From Chitinophagaceae bacterium (GTDB lineage: Bacteria; Bacteroidota; Bacteroidia; Chitinophagales; Chitinophagaceae): a DNA stretch of 64,000 nt. The stretch lies in assembly GCA_016715365.1 (NCBI GenBank), contig JADKAM010000001.1:1550001-1614000 (forward strand). The letters run 5' to 3'. Shown here piece by piece: positions 7,391 to 15,551 of the stretch. Both the position numbers and the translations under genes were made by a program. Position 1 is the stretch's first letter. Each line of letters begins with the position of its first letter. Under the pieces are notes generated by a model, which made no database searches, had not been told where the DNA came from, and saw only the letters and a program-made list of their open reading frames with translations.

Positions 7391-7956
7391 TGAGCACAAC
7401 AACAAACAAACCCAGGTTAGCAGATAAGTACAAACAGGATGTTGTACCTGCTTTAATGAAAAAATTCAGTTACAAAACTGTAATGCAGGCACCCCGTTTA
7501 ACCAAGATTTGTTTAAATCGTGGTGTTAACGGAGCTGTAACAGATAAGAAACTGATAGACATCGCTATTGACGAGTTGACAAACATCACCGGTCAAAAAG
7601 CTGTGGCAACCATGTCTAAGAAAGATATTTCAAACTTTAAGCTGCGTAAGGATATGCCCATTGGTGCAAGAGTTACACTGCGTGGAGTTAAGATGTATGA
7701 ATTTTTAGACAGGCTTGTTTCTGTGTCTTTACCACGTGTACGTGATTTCAAAGGTATCAATGACAAATCGTTTGATGGCCGTGGAAACTATACACTGGGT
7801 GTTACCGAGCAGATCATTTTTCCAGAAATTGATATTGATAAGGTAAATAAAATTACCGGCCTGGATATCACTTTTGTAACAACAGCAAATACCAACGAAG
7901 AAGCATTTGAATTGCTTAAAGAAATGGGTATGCCTTTTAAAAACGTAAAGAAATAA
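7390..7956 (+). CDS. rplE: 50S ribosomal protein L5
   Basis: 188 residues, normal. It contains PRLTKICLNRGVNGAV, KKDISNFKLRKDMPIGARVT and the DFKGINDKSFDGRGNYTLGV block. L5 binds 5S rRNA in the central protuberance and contacts P-site tRNA. One-base overlap with rplX; rpsN follows after 12 bases. Confidence 0.98.
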   Translation: MSTTTNKPRLADKYKQDVVPALMKKFSYKTVMQAPRLTKICLNRGVNGAVTDKKLIDIAIDELTNITGQKAVATMSKKDISNFKLRKDMPIGARVTLRGVKMYEFLDRLVSVSLPRVRDFKGINDKSFDGRGNYTLGVTEQIIFPEIDIDKVNKITGLDITFVTTANTNEEAFELLKEMGMPFKNVKK

Positions 7957-7968
7957 TTATAAAAGATT

Positions 7969-8238
7969 ATGGCAAAAAAATCAATTGAAGCCAGGCAGAT
8001 CAAGCGTGAAAAAATGGTTGCCAAGTATGCTGAAAAAAGAGCAGCTTTAAAAGCAGCCGGAGATTATGCAGCTTTGGATTTATTACCAAAGAATGCATCA
8101 CCGGTTCGTTTAAAAAACCGTTGTCAGCTAACAGGTCGCCCACGTGGTTACATGAGACACTTTGGTTTATCAAGAAACATGTTTCGTGATATGGCCCTTC
8201 AGGGTAAGATACCGGGTATAACAAAGGCTAGCTGGTAA
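7969..8238 (+). CDS. rpsN: 30S ribosomal protein S14 (zinc-independent form)
   Basis: 89 residues, the long form of S14. The C-terminal block RCQLTGRPRGYMRHFGLSRN is the family signature. The Cys-X2-Cys pairs of the short zinc-binding paralogue are absent, so this is the zinc-free type; a zinc-dependent paralogue, if present, is not in this window. Located in the 30S head. Confidence 0.97.
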   Translation: MAKKSIEARQIKREKMVAKYAEKRAALKAAGDYAALDLLPKNASPVRLKNRCQLTGRPRGYMRHFGLSRNMFRDMALQGKIPGITKASW

Positions 8239-8243
8239 GAGGC

Positions 8244-8312
8244 CGATACTGGATGCTGGATAAGAGCTGAAAATTTTCAAACGCTTATCAAGAATCAAGA
8301 ATCAAGTATCCA
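8244..8312. repeat. Word-repeat hairpin between rpsN and rpsH
   Basis: Left arm GATACTGGATGCTGGATAAG; right arm begins CTTATCAAGAATCAAG and ends AAGTATC. The right arm reads, on the other strand, as GATACTTGATTCTTGAT repeated, so each arm consists of drifting copies of GAT(A/T/G)CTnGAT and the two can fold into an imperfect hairpin inside the ribosomal transcript. Related words appear at 51209 and 59513. Confidence 0.55.
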
Positions 8313-8363
8313 AAAGGATATCGCATTGTAAAAAAATTATTTAATCAATTAACTGAAATAACA

Positions 8364-8762
8364 ATGGTTACTGATCCAATCGCAGATTATTTAACAAGAA
8401 TTCGTAACGCACAGATGGCTAATCACCGTATTGTAGAAATACCTGCAAGCAATCTGAAAAAACGCATTACCGAAATCCTGTACGATAAAGGATACATCTT
8501 AAAATATAAATTTGAAGATGATAACAAACAAGGCCTGATCAAGATCGCTTTGAAATATGATGCTAATACTAAATTACCTGTTATACAGAGTTTGGAAAGA
8601 GTGAGCCGTCCGGGATTGCGTACGTATGCAAAACCAGAAGAGATCAAGCGTGTGAAAAACGGTTTAGGTGTTGCTATCGTTTCTACCTCTAAAGGTGTAA
8701 TGACTGATAAAGAAGCAAAAGCACAAAACGTAGGCGGAGAAGTACTTTGTAATATTTACTAA
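8364..8762 (+). CDS. rpsH: 30S ribosomal protein S8
   Basis: 132 residues, normal length. TDPIADYLTRIRNAQMANH opens the protein and STSKGVMTDKEAK near the C-terminus is the RNA-binding signature. S8 is a primary binder of 16S rRNA and, in enterobacteria, the repressor of the spc operon; no S8-like target was identified here. A 106-base gap with a short palindrome follows. Confidence 0.97.
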   Translation: MVTDPIADYLTRIRNAQMANHRIVEIPASNLKKRITEILYDKGYILKYKFEDDNKQGLIKIALKYDANTKLPVIQSLERVSRPGLRTYAKPEEIKRVKNGLGVAIVSTSKGVMTDKEAKAQNVGGEVLCNIY

Positions 8763-8812
8763 AATTCCGATCCTCTCACGGGGATTTGAAATATAAACTG
8801 ATTTGACAATTA

Positions 8813-8830
8813 ATCCGCCAGCCGGCGGAT
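8813..8830. repeat. Short GC-rich palindrome between rpsH and rplF
   Basis: ATCCGCC, loop AGCC, GGCGGAT: a perfect 7-base-pair stem in an otherwise AT-rich gap. No T tract follows, so it is not a terminator; it could be a REP-like remnant or an mRNA-stabilising hairpin. Confidence 0.5.
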
Positions 8831-8868
8831 GAACACGAATCGAATAAAAAAAATAAAAAAAATCGACA

Positions 8869-9423
8869 ATGAGCAGAATAGGAAAAAAACTGATTGAAGT
8901 ACCGGCTGGTGTAACCATTACAGTAAATGCTGAGAATGTAGTTACAGTAAAAGGTCCAAAAGGTGAGCTGAAGCAAACTTTAGACAGGGACATGAAGCTT
9001 GAAATTAATGATGGCATTGCAACTGTAACCCGTCCTACCGATCAGATACGTCATCGTGCTATGCACGGTTTATACCGTTCGCTGATCAGCAACATGGTAA
9101 AAGGTGTTACAGAAGGATATACTAAAAAATTAGAACTGGTGGGTGTGGGTTATAAAGCAGCAGCAACAGGTAATTTGTTAGATATGGCTTTAGGATACTC
9201 TCATAATATAGTTTTTGAAATTCCTAAAGAATTATCAGTAGTTACCAGCCAGGAAAAAGGTCAAAATCCGATGATCACTTTTGAAAGTATAGACAAACAA
9301 TTGATCGGACAGGTTTGTGCAAAGATCAGAAGCTTACGTAAGCCAGAACCATACAAGGGTAAGGGTGTTAAATTTGCTGGTGAAGTGTTGAGAAGAAAAG
9401 CCGGTAAGTCTGCAGGTAAATAA
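8869..9423 (+). CDS. rplF: 50S ribosomal protein L6
   Basis: 184 residues, normal. It starts MSRIGKKLIEVPAGVTI and ends with the signature PEPYKGKGVKFAGEVLRRKA. Two tandem L6 folds near the factor-binding site of 50S. Followed after about 15 bases by a short inverted repeat (TCCCTG at 9438, CAGGGA at 9451) before rplR. Confidence 0.98.
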   Translation: MSRIGKKLIEVPAGVTITVNAENVVTVKGPKGELKQTLDRDMKLEINDGIATVTRPTDQIRHRAMHGLYRSLISNMVKGVTEGYTKKLELVGVGYKAAATGNLLDMALGYSHNIVFEIPKELSVVTSQEKGQNPMITFESIDKQLIGQVCAKIRSLRKPEPYKGKGVKFAGEVLRRKAGKSAGK

Positions 9424-9472
9424 TAATGGTTAATTATTCCCTGGCAGAATCAGGGAGAAAAAATAAAATAAA

Positions 9473-9826
9473 ATGAACAACAAGTCAAACGCAAGAGTAA
9501 AAATCAAATACCGCATCCGCAGAAAGATCAGCGGTGCTGCATCTAAACCCAGATTAAGTGTTTTCAGAAGCAACAGCGATATCTATGCTCAGTTAATTGA
9601 TGATGACAATGGTGTAACACTGGCGTCTGCTTCATCAAGACAAAAAGATATCCAGGCACAAAAAGCTCCTAAGACTGAAAAAGGTAAAATGGTTGGAGCT
9701 GCTATTGCAACAAAAGCAAAAGAGCTTGGAATAGAAACAGTTGTTTTTGATCGTGGTGGTTATATCTACCATGGCCGTGTAAAAGCAGTTGCTGAAGGTG
9801 CAAGAGAAGGTGGATTGGTTTTTTAA
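9473..9826 (+). CDS. rplR: 50S ribosomal protein L18
   Basis: 117 residues. KIKYRIRRKISGAASKPRLS and SVFRSNSDIYAQLIDD at the start and FDRGGYIYHGRVKAVAEGAR near the end are typical. Binds 5S rRNA with L5. The first few residues (MNNKSNAR) are lineage-specific. rpsE begins 26 bases later. Confidence 0.97.
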   Translation: MNNKSNARVKIKYRIRRKISGAASKPRLSVFRSNSDIYAQLIDDDNGVTLASASSRQKDIQAQKAPKTEKGKMVGAAIATKAKELGIETVVFDRGGYIYHGRVKAVAEGAREGGLVF

Positions 9827-9852
9827 TTATAAAATTTCAATAAGAAAAATAG

Positions 9853-10371
9853 ATGTCAAACTTAATCGTAAATAAAGTAAAAGCCGGCGACCTGGAATTA
9901 AAAGATAAGGTAGTTGCCATTAACCGTGTGGTAAAAACAACCAAAGGCGGACGTGCCTTCAGTTTTTCTGCCTTAGTTGTTGTGGGTAACGAAGCTGGTG
10001 TTGTTGGACATGGTTTGGGTAAGGCCAAAGAAGTTCAGGAAGCCATTACAAAAGGTATTGAAGATGCAAAAAAGAATCTGATAAAAATTCCTTTGATGCA
10101 TGGTACAATTCCTCACGATCAGTTATCAAAAGATGGTGCAGCTAAAGTTTACATTAAACCAGCAGCACATGGTACCGGTGTAATTGCCGGAGGTAGTATG
10201 AGAGCGGTTTTGGAAGCTGCCGGTATTACTGACGTGTTGGCAAAGAACCTGGGTTCTGCAAATCCAACCAACGTAGTAAAAGCAACTTTTAAAGCACTGG
10301 CCACATTACGTGAACCAATTGCAGTTGCAAAAACACGTGGTATTTCTTTAAAGAAAGTATTTAACGGATAA
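9853..10371 (+). CDS. rpsE: 30S ribosomal protein S5
   Basis: 172 residues. The N-terminal double-stranded-RNA-binding-like domain contains KDKVVAINRVVKTTKGGRAF and SFSALVVVGNEAGVVGHGLG; the C-terminal domain has GTGVIAGGSMRAVLEAAGI. S5 is a translation-fidelity protein at the mRNA entry channel. The stop is followed immediately by a word-repeat hairpin. Confidence 0.98.
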   Translation: MSNLIVNKVKAGDLELKDKVVAINRVVKTTKGGRAFSFSALVVVGNEAGVVGHGLGKAKEVQEAITKGIEDAKKNLIKIPLMHGTIPHDQLSKDGAAKVYIKPAAHGTGVIAGGSMRAVLEAAGITDVLAKNLGSANPTNVVKATFKALATLREPIAVAKTRGISLKKVFNG

Positions 10372-10374
10372 ATT

Positions 10375-10433
10375 AGTTCATAGTTCATGGTTCATGGTTT
10401 AATTCTATGAACAATGAACCATTAACCATAAAC
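10375..10433. repeat. Word-repeat hairpin between rpsE and rpmD
   Basis: Left arm AGTTCATAGTTCATGGTTCA, right arm TATGAACAATGAACCATTAA and onward: drifting copies of GTTCATGG on one side and its complement CCATGAAC on the other. It ends three bases before the L30 ATG at 10437. Confidence 0.55.
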
Positions 10434-10436
10434 AAA

Positions 10437-10619
10437 ATGAAAAAGATAAAAGTAACACAGGTTAAAAGTGTAATTGACCGTTCAGAGCGTCAAAAAAGAA
10501 CAATGATAGCTTTGGGCCTGAAGAAAATGAATGCTTCAGTTGAGGTAGAAGCTACTCCGCAGATATTAGGTATGGTTACCAAAGTTAACCACCTTGTAAA
10601 AGTTGAAGAGTTAGGATAA
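10437..10619 (+). CDS. rpmD: 50S ribosomal protein L30
   Basis: 60 residues from ATG 10437, the usual L30 length. KIKVTQVKSVIDRSERQKRT and LGLKKMNASVEV fit the family. An upstream ATG at 10407 in the same frame would add 10 residues translated from the repeat and is rejected. Confidence 0.95.
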   Translation: MKKIKVTQVKSVIDRSERQKRTMIALGLKKMNASVEVEATPQILGMVTKVNHLVKVEELG

Positions 10620-10710
10620 TAATATTAATCTGATAAAACGGATTAACCAATTAACGTATTAACTAAACAAGCGAGGGGTGATTCCCCGTAAGTACAAAAT
10701 CAGATAAAAA

Positions 10711-11160
10711 ATGAAACTACACACACTGAAGCCTGCGAAAGGCGCAACACACAAAGAAAAAAGAATTGGCCGTGGTGAGGCTAGTGGTAAAGGTGGTACC
10801 TCTACCAAAGGTAATAAAGGTGGACAAAGCCGTGCAGGTTACAAAAGCAAAAAAGCGCATGAAGGTGGACAGATGCCAATCCAGCGCCGTATTCCAAAGC
10901 GTGGTTTTAAAAACAACAACCGTATCGAGTTTAAAGTACTAAACCTTGGCCAGATAGATACCCTTGCTGAAAAATATGGCATTACAGAATTCAGTCTGCA
11001 GAATTTATACATCAATGGTTTAATAAGCCAGTTTGATAGTGTAAAGGTTTTAGGTAATGGAGAACTGAAAGGTAAATTTACTTTTAAAGTGAATGCAGCC
11101 AGTGAAAAAGCAAAAGCAGCCATTGAAGCAGCCGGAGGTTCTATCGAGATAATAAAATAA
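10711..11160 (+). CDS. rplO: 50S ribosomal protein L15
   Basis: 149 residues. MKLHTLKPAKGATHKEKRIG, then the Gly-rich GRGEASGKGGTSTKGNKGGQ, and the C-terminal AAIEAAGGSIEI match L15. A late 50S assembly protein. A gap of 78 bases with a weak hairpin separates it from secY. Confidence 0.97.
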   Translation: MKLHTLKPAKGATHKEKRIGRGEASGKGGTSTKGNKGGQSRAGYKSKKAHEGGQMPIQRRIPKRGFKNNNRIEFKVLNLGQIDTLAEKYGITEFSLQNLYINGLISQFDSVKVLGNGELKGKFTFKVNAASEKAKAAIEAAGGSIEIIK

Positions 11161-11177
11161 TTTCCCGATATTTGCCC

Positions 11178-11197
11178 GACCCACGCTTAGCGGGGTC
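11178..11197 (+). other. Possible attenuator hairpin before secY
   Basis: GACCC, one bulged A, CGC, loop TTA, GCG, GGGTC, followed by ATTTTTAATTT. The stem is short and the T tract interrupted, so partial termination between rplO and secY is possible but unproven. Confidence 0.35.
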
Positions 11198-11238
11198 ATT
11201 TTTAATTTAGAGCAAATCACTTAAATCGTTTAAATTCT

Positions 11239-12576
11239 GTGAAGAAGTTCATTACAACACTTAAGAATATCTGGAGCATAGAGGAGCTACGCAATAAGAT
11301 AACTTTCACTTTACTGTTGATTTTCATCTACCGCATAGGTTCATTCATTGTATTACCCGGTATCGATCCAAATAAATTAGCCTCACTTGCATCAAGTACC
11401 GAATCAGGCATGCTTGGTTTACTTGATACATTTGTTGGAGGTGCTTTTTCTAAGGCATCTATTTTTGCATTGGGTATCATGCCTTACATATCGGCCTCTA
11501 TCTTTATGCAGCTGATGACCATCCTGGTTCCCCAGATGGCGAAAATTCAGAAAGAAGGCGAAAGCGGCAGAAAGAAAATTAATCAGTGGACCCGTTACCT
11601 TACCGTTATTGTTACGGCATTTCAGGCAGCAGCTTATATTGGCTATCTAAAAGCTCCGGGTAATGTAGAAGCAATTATTCCTGCATTCAGCGGTTACTTC
11701 TGGGTTTCAACAGTAGTTATTCTTACCACAGGTACTTTGTTTGTAATGTGGCTGGGTGAAAAAATTACTGATAAAGGTTTAGGTAATGGTACTTCTATTA
11801 TTATTATGGTGGGTATCCTTGCCCGTCTTCCGGAGTCATTTGGCCAGGAATGGTCGGCAAGATTTACAAGAGGCGCCGGCGGTATTTTAATGATATTGAT
11901 TGAGCTGGTGTTATTGATAGCTGTAATATTGGGAGTTATTCTTTTGGTACAGGGTACCAGGAAAGTTCCGGTAAATTATGCGAAGCAAATTGTTGGTAAC
12001 CGCCAGTTTGGTGGAGCCAGAAATTTCCTTCCATTAAAAGTGAATGCATCAGGTGTAATGCCCATCATCTTTGCACAGGCCATACTTTTCTTACCTACAT
12101 TATTTTCAGCAGGAGGTACAGCCAGCTGGACACAATATTTTACTGATCATACCAAAGTTGGATACATGATCATTTATTCAGTAGCGGTAATTGCATTTAC
12201 ATTCCTGTACACAGCGTTGATTTTTAACCCAAAGCAAATGGCTGATGAATTAAAACGCAACAATGGTTTTATACCAGGTGTTAAACCGGGCCAGCCAACT
12301 GCAGATTATATCGGAACCATCATGGATAGAATTACTTTACCTGGTGCCGTATTACTTGCATTTGTTGGTATTCTTCCTGGTATCATTCAGTTGATATTTG
12401 GAATGCAGCAGGGCTTTGCTACTTTCTTTGGAGGTACATCATTGCTGATTATGGTTGCTGTAATTTTAGATACATTGCAACAAATAGAAACACAGTTGTT
12501 AATGCGCCAGTACGATGGATTGATGAGTGGTGGCAACAGGATACAAGGCAGACAACAGGTTACTGCAGGAGTATAA
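11239..12576 (+). CDS. secY: Preprotein translocase channel subunit SecY
   Basis: 445 residues with a GTG start at 11239. About ten hydrophobic segments are visible, the N-terminal IEELRNKITFTLLLIFIYRI is standard and the plug region follows (GGAFSKASIFALGIMPYISA). The cytoplasmic C5/C6 part carries GVKPGQPTADYIGTIMDRIT and the tail ends with a RQYDGLMSGGNRIQGR-type motif. It is the membrane channel of the Sec pathway. Co-transcribed with the ribosomal genes; an intrinsic terminator follows 43 bases after the stop. Confidence 0.97.
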   Translation: MKKFITTLKNIWSIEELRNKITFTLLLIFIYRIGSFIVLPGIDPNKLASLASSTESGMLGLLDTFVGGAFSKASIFALGIMPYISASIFMQLMTILVPQMAKIQKEGESGRKKINQWTRYLTVIVTAFQAAAYIGYLKAPGNVEAIIPAFSGYFWVSTVVILTTGTLFVMWLGEKITDKGLGNGTSIIIMVGILARLPESFGQEWSARFTRGAGGILMILIELVLLIAVILGVILLVQGTRKVPVNYAKQIVGNRQFGGARNFLPLKVNASGVMPIIFAQAILFLPTLFSAGGTASWTQYFTDHTKVGYMIIYSVAVIAFTFLYTALIFNPKQMADELKRNNGFIPGVKPGQPTADYIGTIMDRITLPGAVLLAFVGILPGIIQLIFGMQQGFATFFGGTSLLIMVAVILDTLQQIETQLLMRQYDGLMSGGNRIQGRQQVTAGV

Positions 12577-12618
12577 TAAAGTATACCCCCAAGGGGGACT
12601 TAAAATAAAATAATTAAG

Positions 12619-12650
12619 CCCCGACTGAACAAGTCGGGGTTTGTTTTAAA
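12619..12650 (+). terminator. Intrinsic terminator between secY and map
   Basis: CCCCGACT, loop GAACA, AGTCGGGG (perfect 8-base-pair stem, 12619-12639), then TTTGTTTT. A further short palindrome CCCCCAAGGGGG lies at about 12586. The terminator would end the ribosomal/secY transcript, and map starts only 10 bases later, so map is expressed by read-through or from a promoter overlapping this region. Confidence 0.8.
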
Positions 12651-12660
12651 AGACTTTAAA

Positions 12661-13461
12661 ATGATTCACTACAAAAACAAGGCTGAAATAGAATTGATGA
12701 GAGAAAGTGCTTTGCTTGTTAGTGAAGCACTTGCAGTAGTTGCTGCTAAAATAAAGCCCGGTATCACTACCATGCAGTTAGATAAAATTGCAGAAGAATT
12801 TATTAAGGATAATAAGGCAACAGCATCTTTTAAAGGTTATCACGGTTTTCCGTTTGCCTGTTGCATCTCTGTAAATGATGCTGTGGTACATGGCTTTCCA
12901 ACAAATGATGAATTGGTAAGTGGAGATATCGTATCTGTTGATGTAGGCGTTTTTAAAAATGGCTTTCATGGCGACAGTGCTTATACTTTTGGCGTTGGAG
13001 AAGTAAGTGAAGAAGTGAAAAAATTAATGCGGGTAACAAAAGAATCTTTGTACAAAGGAATTGAAAAAGCAATAATCGGTAACCGGGTTGGTGATATTGC
13101 TTTTGCCATCCAGGATTATACCGAAAAGCAATATGGTTATGGTGTTGTCAGAGACCTGGTAGGGCATGGCCTTGGCCGCAGCCTGCATGAAGAACCACAG
13201 GTACCCAACTTTGGAAAAAGAGGAACCGGTGCCAAATTGAGAGAAGGTTTGGTAATTGCCATTGAGCCGATGATCAACCTGGGCACCAAAGATGTTTTTC
13301 ATGATAAAGATGGCTGGACCATCAGAACTGCAGATGGAAAACCTGCAGCACATTACGAACATGATATCTGCATTCAAAAAGGTAAGGCAGATATTTTATC
13401 TTCTTTTACTCCGATAGAAGCTGCTGAAAAAGCCAATGCTGAACTTTGTTCTGATTATTAG
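12661..13461 (+). CDS. map: Methionine aminopeptidase, type I
   Basis: 266 residues. It removes the initiator Met from nascent proteins. The five metal ligands of the pita-bread fold are visible: Asp94 (SVDVGVF), Asp105 (HGDSAYTF), His169 (GHGLG), Glu202 (AIEPMI) and Glu233 (YEHD); His77 (VVHGFP) is the substrate-side His. No type II insertion. Sits behind secY as in many Bacteroidota, but the alpha-operon genes that usually come next (infA, rpmJ and so on) are replaced by an unrelated reverse-strand gene whose stop is 2 bases away. Confidence 0.97.
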   Translation: MIHYKNKAEIELMRESALLVSEALAVVAAKIKPGITTMQLDKIAEEFIKDNKATASFKGYHGFPFACCISVNDAVVHGFPTNDELVSGDIVSVDVGVFKNGFHGDSAYTFGVGEVSEEVKKLMRVTKESLYKGIEKAIIGNRVGDIAFAIQDYTEKQYGYGVVRDLVGHGLGRSLHEEPQVPNFGKRGTGAKLREGLVIAIEPMINLGTKDVFHDKDGWTIRTADGKPAAHYEHDICIQKGKADILSSFTPIEAAEKANAELCSDY

Positions 13462-13463
13462 AT

Positions 13464-14054
13464 TTATAGTATCCTGTATTTTAATTCCACACGATGATCG
13501 CTCCAGATATTATCCGGACTGATATAAGTGTCTTTATAGTGAAACAGAATGCCGGCTTTCACAAATATATCCCTCACCAGTTCGCTGCATATATAGGCCC
13601 TGTTTCTTTCTCTTTTACTGATATGAAATAAGATCCGCATCATGATCCGTACAATTTCATAATTATCATAAGGCCGGGTAAGTTCATCTAAACCAAAACT
13701 AATGCCTCTGTCAAGTTCTTCTTTTGGTAATACCGTGTTTAGCTGGGCAATAACCATTTGCCCTTTATATGGCCGCTTGGTTCCTTTATAATCTTTTAAA
13801 TATTTCGACAAAGGAATTAAACGAATACCATAGCGTGGTTCAGCTTCCAGCACCAGTACCCTGCCCAATGCTTCATCTTTATAAATTACAGCCACATGGC
13901 TCCAGGTGCTTTTTGTAAGTTTTTGAATGATGCCTGAAAATGCATAGCTGCCACTGCAAAAAACTATATGGCCGGTTTTTATATAGTCCCTGATCTTTTC
14001 ATAACGGTAACCGGGCATCTCCTTCAGTATTTTTTTTGTAACGGGACTTGCCAT
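13464..14054 (-). CDS. Permuted papain-like (YiiX/YaeF, NlpC/P60-related) amidase
   Basis: 196 residues, no signal peptide seen. Motif order fits the circularly permuted papain-like fold: GHIVFCSGSY (29-38), WSHVAVIY with His53, then AYICSELV with the candidate nucleophile Cys156 in the C-terminal half. Such enzymes cleave amide or thioester bonds of peptidoglycan or lipid substrates; the target here is unknown. Its stop is 2 bases from the map stop (convergent). Upstream is a 147-base gap shared with divergent baiN. Confidence 0.7.
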   Translation of the reverse strand: MASPVTKKILKEMPGYRYEKIRDYIKTGHIVFCSGSYAFSGIIQKLTKSTWSHVAVIYKDEALGRVLVLEAEPRYGIRLIPLSKYLKDYKGTKRPYKGQMVIAQLNTVLPKEELDRGISFGLDELTRPYDNYEIVRIMMRILFHISKRERNRAYICSELVRDIFVKAGILFHYKDTYISPDNIWSDHRVELKYRIL

Positions 14055-14201
14055 TCTATTTATTTTATGGTTTGCCTTGTTTAATAATTACTTTTGAAGA
14101 TACGAAATGAGCCAACACAAAAAGTTTATTACAAACGAAATGTTTAATGGCGAATTCCATGTGACAAAAATCAATAACTATTAACACATGAAATAGTAAA
14201 A

Positions 14202-15461
14202 ATGAACAAAATAAAGCTGATAGTTATTGGAGGTGGTGCCGCTGGCTTTTTTTGTGCGGTTAATGCTGCACGGCTTAATCCGCAGCTGGAAGTTATTATC
14301 CTGGAAAAATCAAACAAACTGTTAAGCAAAGTAAAAGTAAGTGGCGGTGGCCGTTGTAATGTAACCCATGCCTGTTACAGCATTGCCGAGATGATAAAAA
14401 GATATCCGAGGGGTGCTGCATTTTTAAAAAAAGCTTTTCATCATTTTTTTACAAACGATACCATTGCCTGGTTTGCCGAGAGAGGTGTTACTTTAAAAAC
14501 AGAAGCAGATGGCAGGATGTTTCCGGTTACAGACAGTTCTCAAACCATTATTGATTGCTTAATGAAGGAAGCAAATAAATACAATGTGGAGATCAGGATG
14601 AATAAAGAAGTGAAGCAGTTGGCAGTTGGCAGTGGCCAATTAACAGGTGCTAAGCCATTTGAAATTCAATTTGCAGATGACAGTATTTTGTACGCCGATT
14701 TTGTTTGCATTGCCAGCGGCGGTTATCCAAAAATTATGCAGTACGGTTGGTTAAAAAGATCCGATCATATTGTTGAGGAGCCTGTTCCTTCGCTGTTTAC
14801 TTTTAATATGCCCGGTAATTCCATTACGGCATTAATGGGTGTTGTGGTTGAAAATACACAGGTTAAAATTGTTGGCACCAAACTTTCTGAAAGCGGGCCG
14901 CTGTTAATTACCCATTGGGGGATGAGCGGGCCTGCAGTATTAAAACTTTCAGCATGGGGCGCCAGAGAATTGGCAAAGGCTGATTATGGGTTTTCAATTC
15001 TAGTAAACTGGATACCTGATTTTAATGAAAACACTTTGCGTGATAAAATGCAGCAGCTGAGATTTGAACTGGCCGCTCAAAAAATAATTAACCGAAATCC
15101 ATTTGTATTGCCCAACCGGTTATGGGAATACCTGTTGGTTCAGTCAGGAGTACATCCTGATTTGCGTTGGGCCGATCTTCCTGCCAAAGAACAAAATAGA
15201 CTAATTAAAAATTTGTGTGCACAGGAATTTGCTGTAAAAGGCAAAACTACTTTTAAGGAAGAATTTGTAACTGCCGGAGGTATTGAATTAAATGAAATTG
15301 ATTTTAATACCATGCAAAGTAAAAAGCACACAGGTTTATTTTTTGCAGGTGAAATAATCAATGTAGATGGCATTACCGGCGGGTATAATTTTCAAAATGC
15401 ATGGACAACCGGCTGGATTGCGGCGAAGGCGATAGCAACATTTAAAAGTTTAATTGTTTAA
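14202..15461 (+). CDS. BaiN/YhiN (HI0933-like) FAD-dependent oxidoreductase
   Basis: 419 residues. The N-terminal dinucleotide fold starts at IVIGGGAAGFF (8-18) with the acidic end ILEKSNKLLSK, then VSGGGRCNVTHA, the family hallmark. The C-terminal GGYNFQNAWTTGWIAAKAIA (about 390-410) is the second FAD-contact motif. Members are flavoproteins of unsettled role; clostridial BaiN reduces bile-acid intermediates, which should not be assumed here. A TACTTTTG box at 14089 could be a -7 element. The last codons overlap a 20-base inverted repeat. Confidence 0.85.
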   Translation: MNKIKLIVIGGGAAGFFCAVNAARLNPQLEVIILEKSNKLLSKVKVSGGGRCNVTHACYSIAEMIKRYPRGAAFLKKAFHHFFTNDTIAWFAERGVTLKTEADGRMFPVTDSSQTIIDCLMKEANKYNVEIRMNKEVKQLAVGSGQLTGAKPFEIQFADDSILYADFVCIASGGYPKIMQYGWLKRSDHIVEEPVPSLFTFNMPGNSITALMGVVVENTQVKIVGTKLSESGPLLITHWGMSGPAVLKLSAWGARELAKADYGFSILVNWIPDFNENTLRDKMQQLRFELAAQKIINRNPFVLPNRLWEYLLVQSGVHPDLRWADLPAKEQNRLIKNLCAQEFAVKGKTTFKEEFVTAGGIELNEIDFNTMQSKKHTGLFFAGEIINVDGITGGYNFQNAWTTGWIAAKAIATFKSLIV

Positions 15462-15516
15462 AACGTTTAATGGTTCGTTAAAGCTTTGTACCCTGAAACC
15501 GTTAAACGTTTTAAAC
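15456..15516. repeat. Long inverted repeat between the flavoprotein gene and lptF/G
   Basis: Two 20-base arms (15456-15475 and 15497-15516), reverse complements except for one G-T pair, with a 21-base loop. Each arm contains GTTTAAAACGTTTAA or its complement, itself a repeated TTTAAAACGTTTAA word. The left arm covers the stop codon of the preceding gene. No adjacent T tract. Confidence 0.7.
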
Positions 15517-15551
15517 GCCATTTTCAGTTACTTTTGCTTCTACTTCATTGT

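Noticed and set aside
12586..12597. CCCCCAAGGGGG palindrome as a second terminator
   Set aside because: No loop and no T tract; the true terminator is 30 bases downstream.
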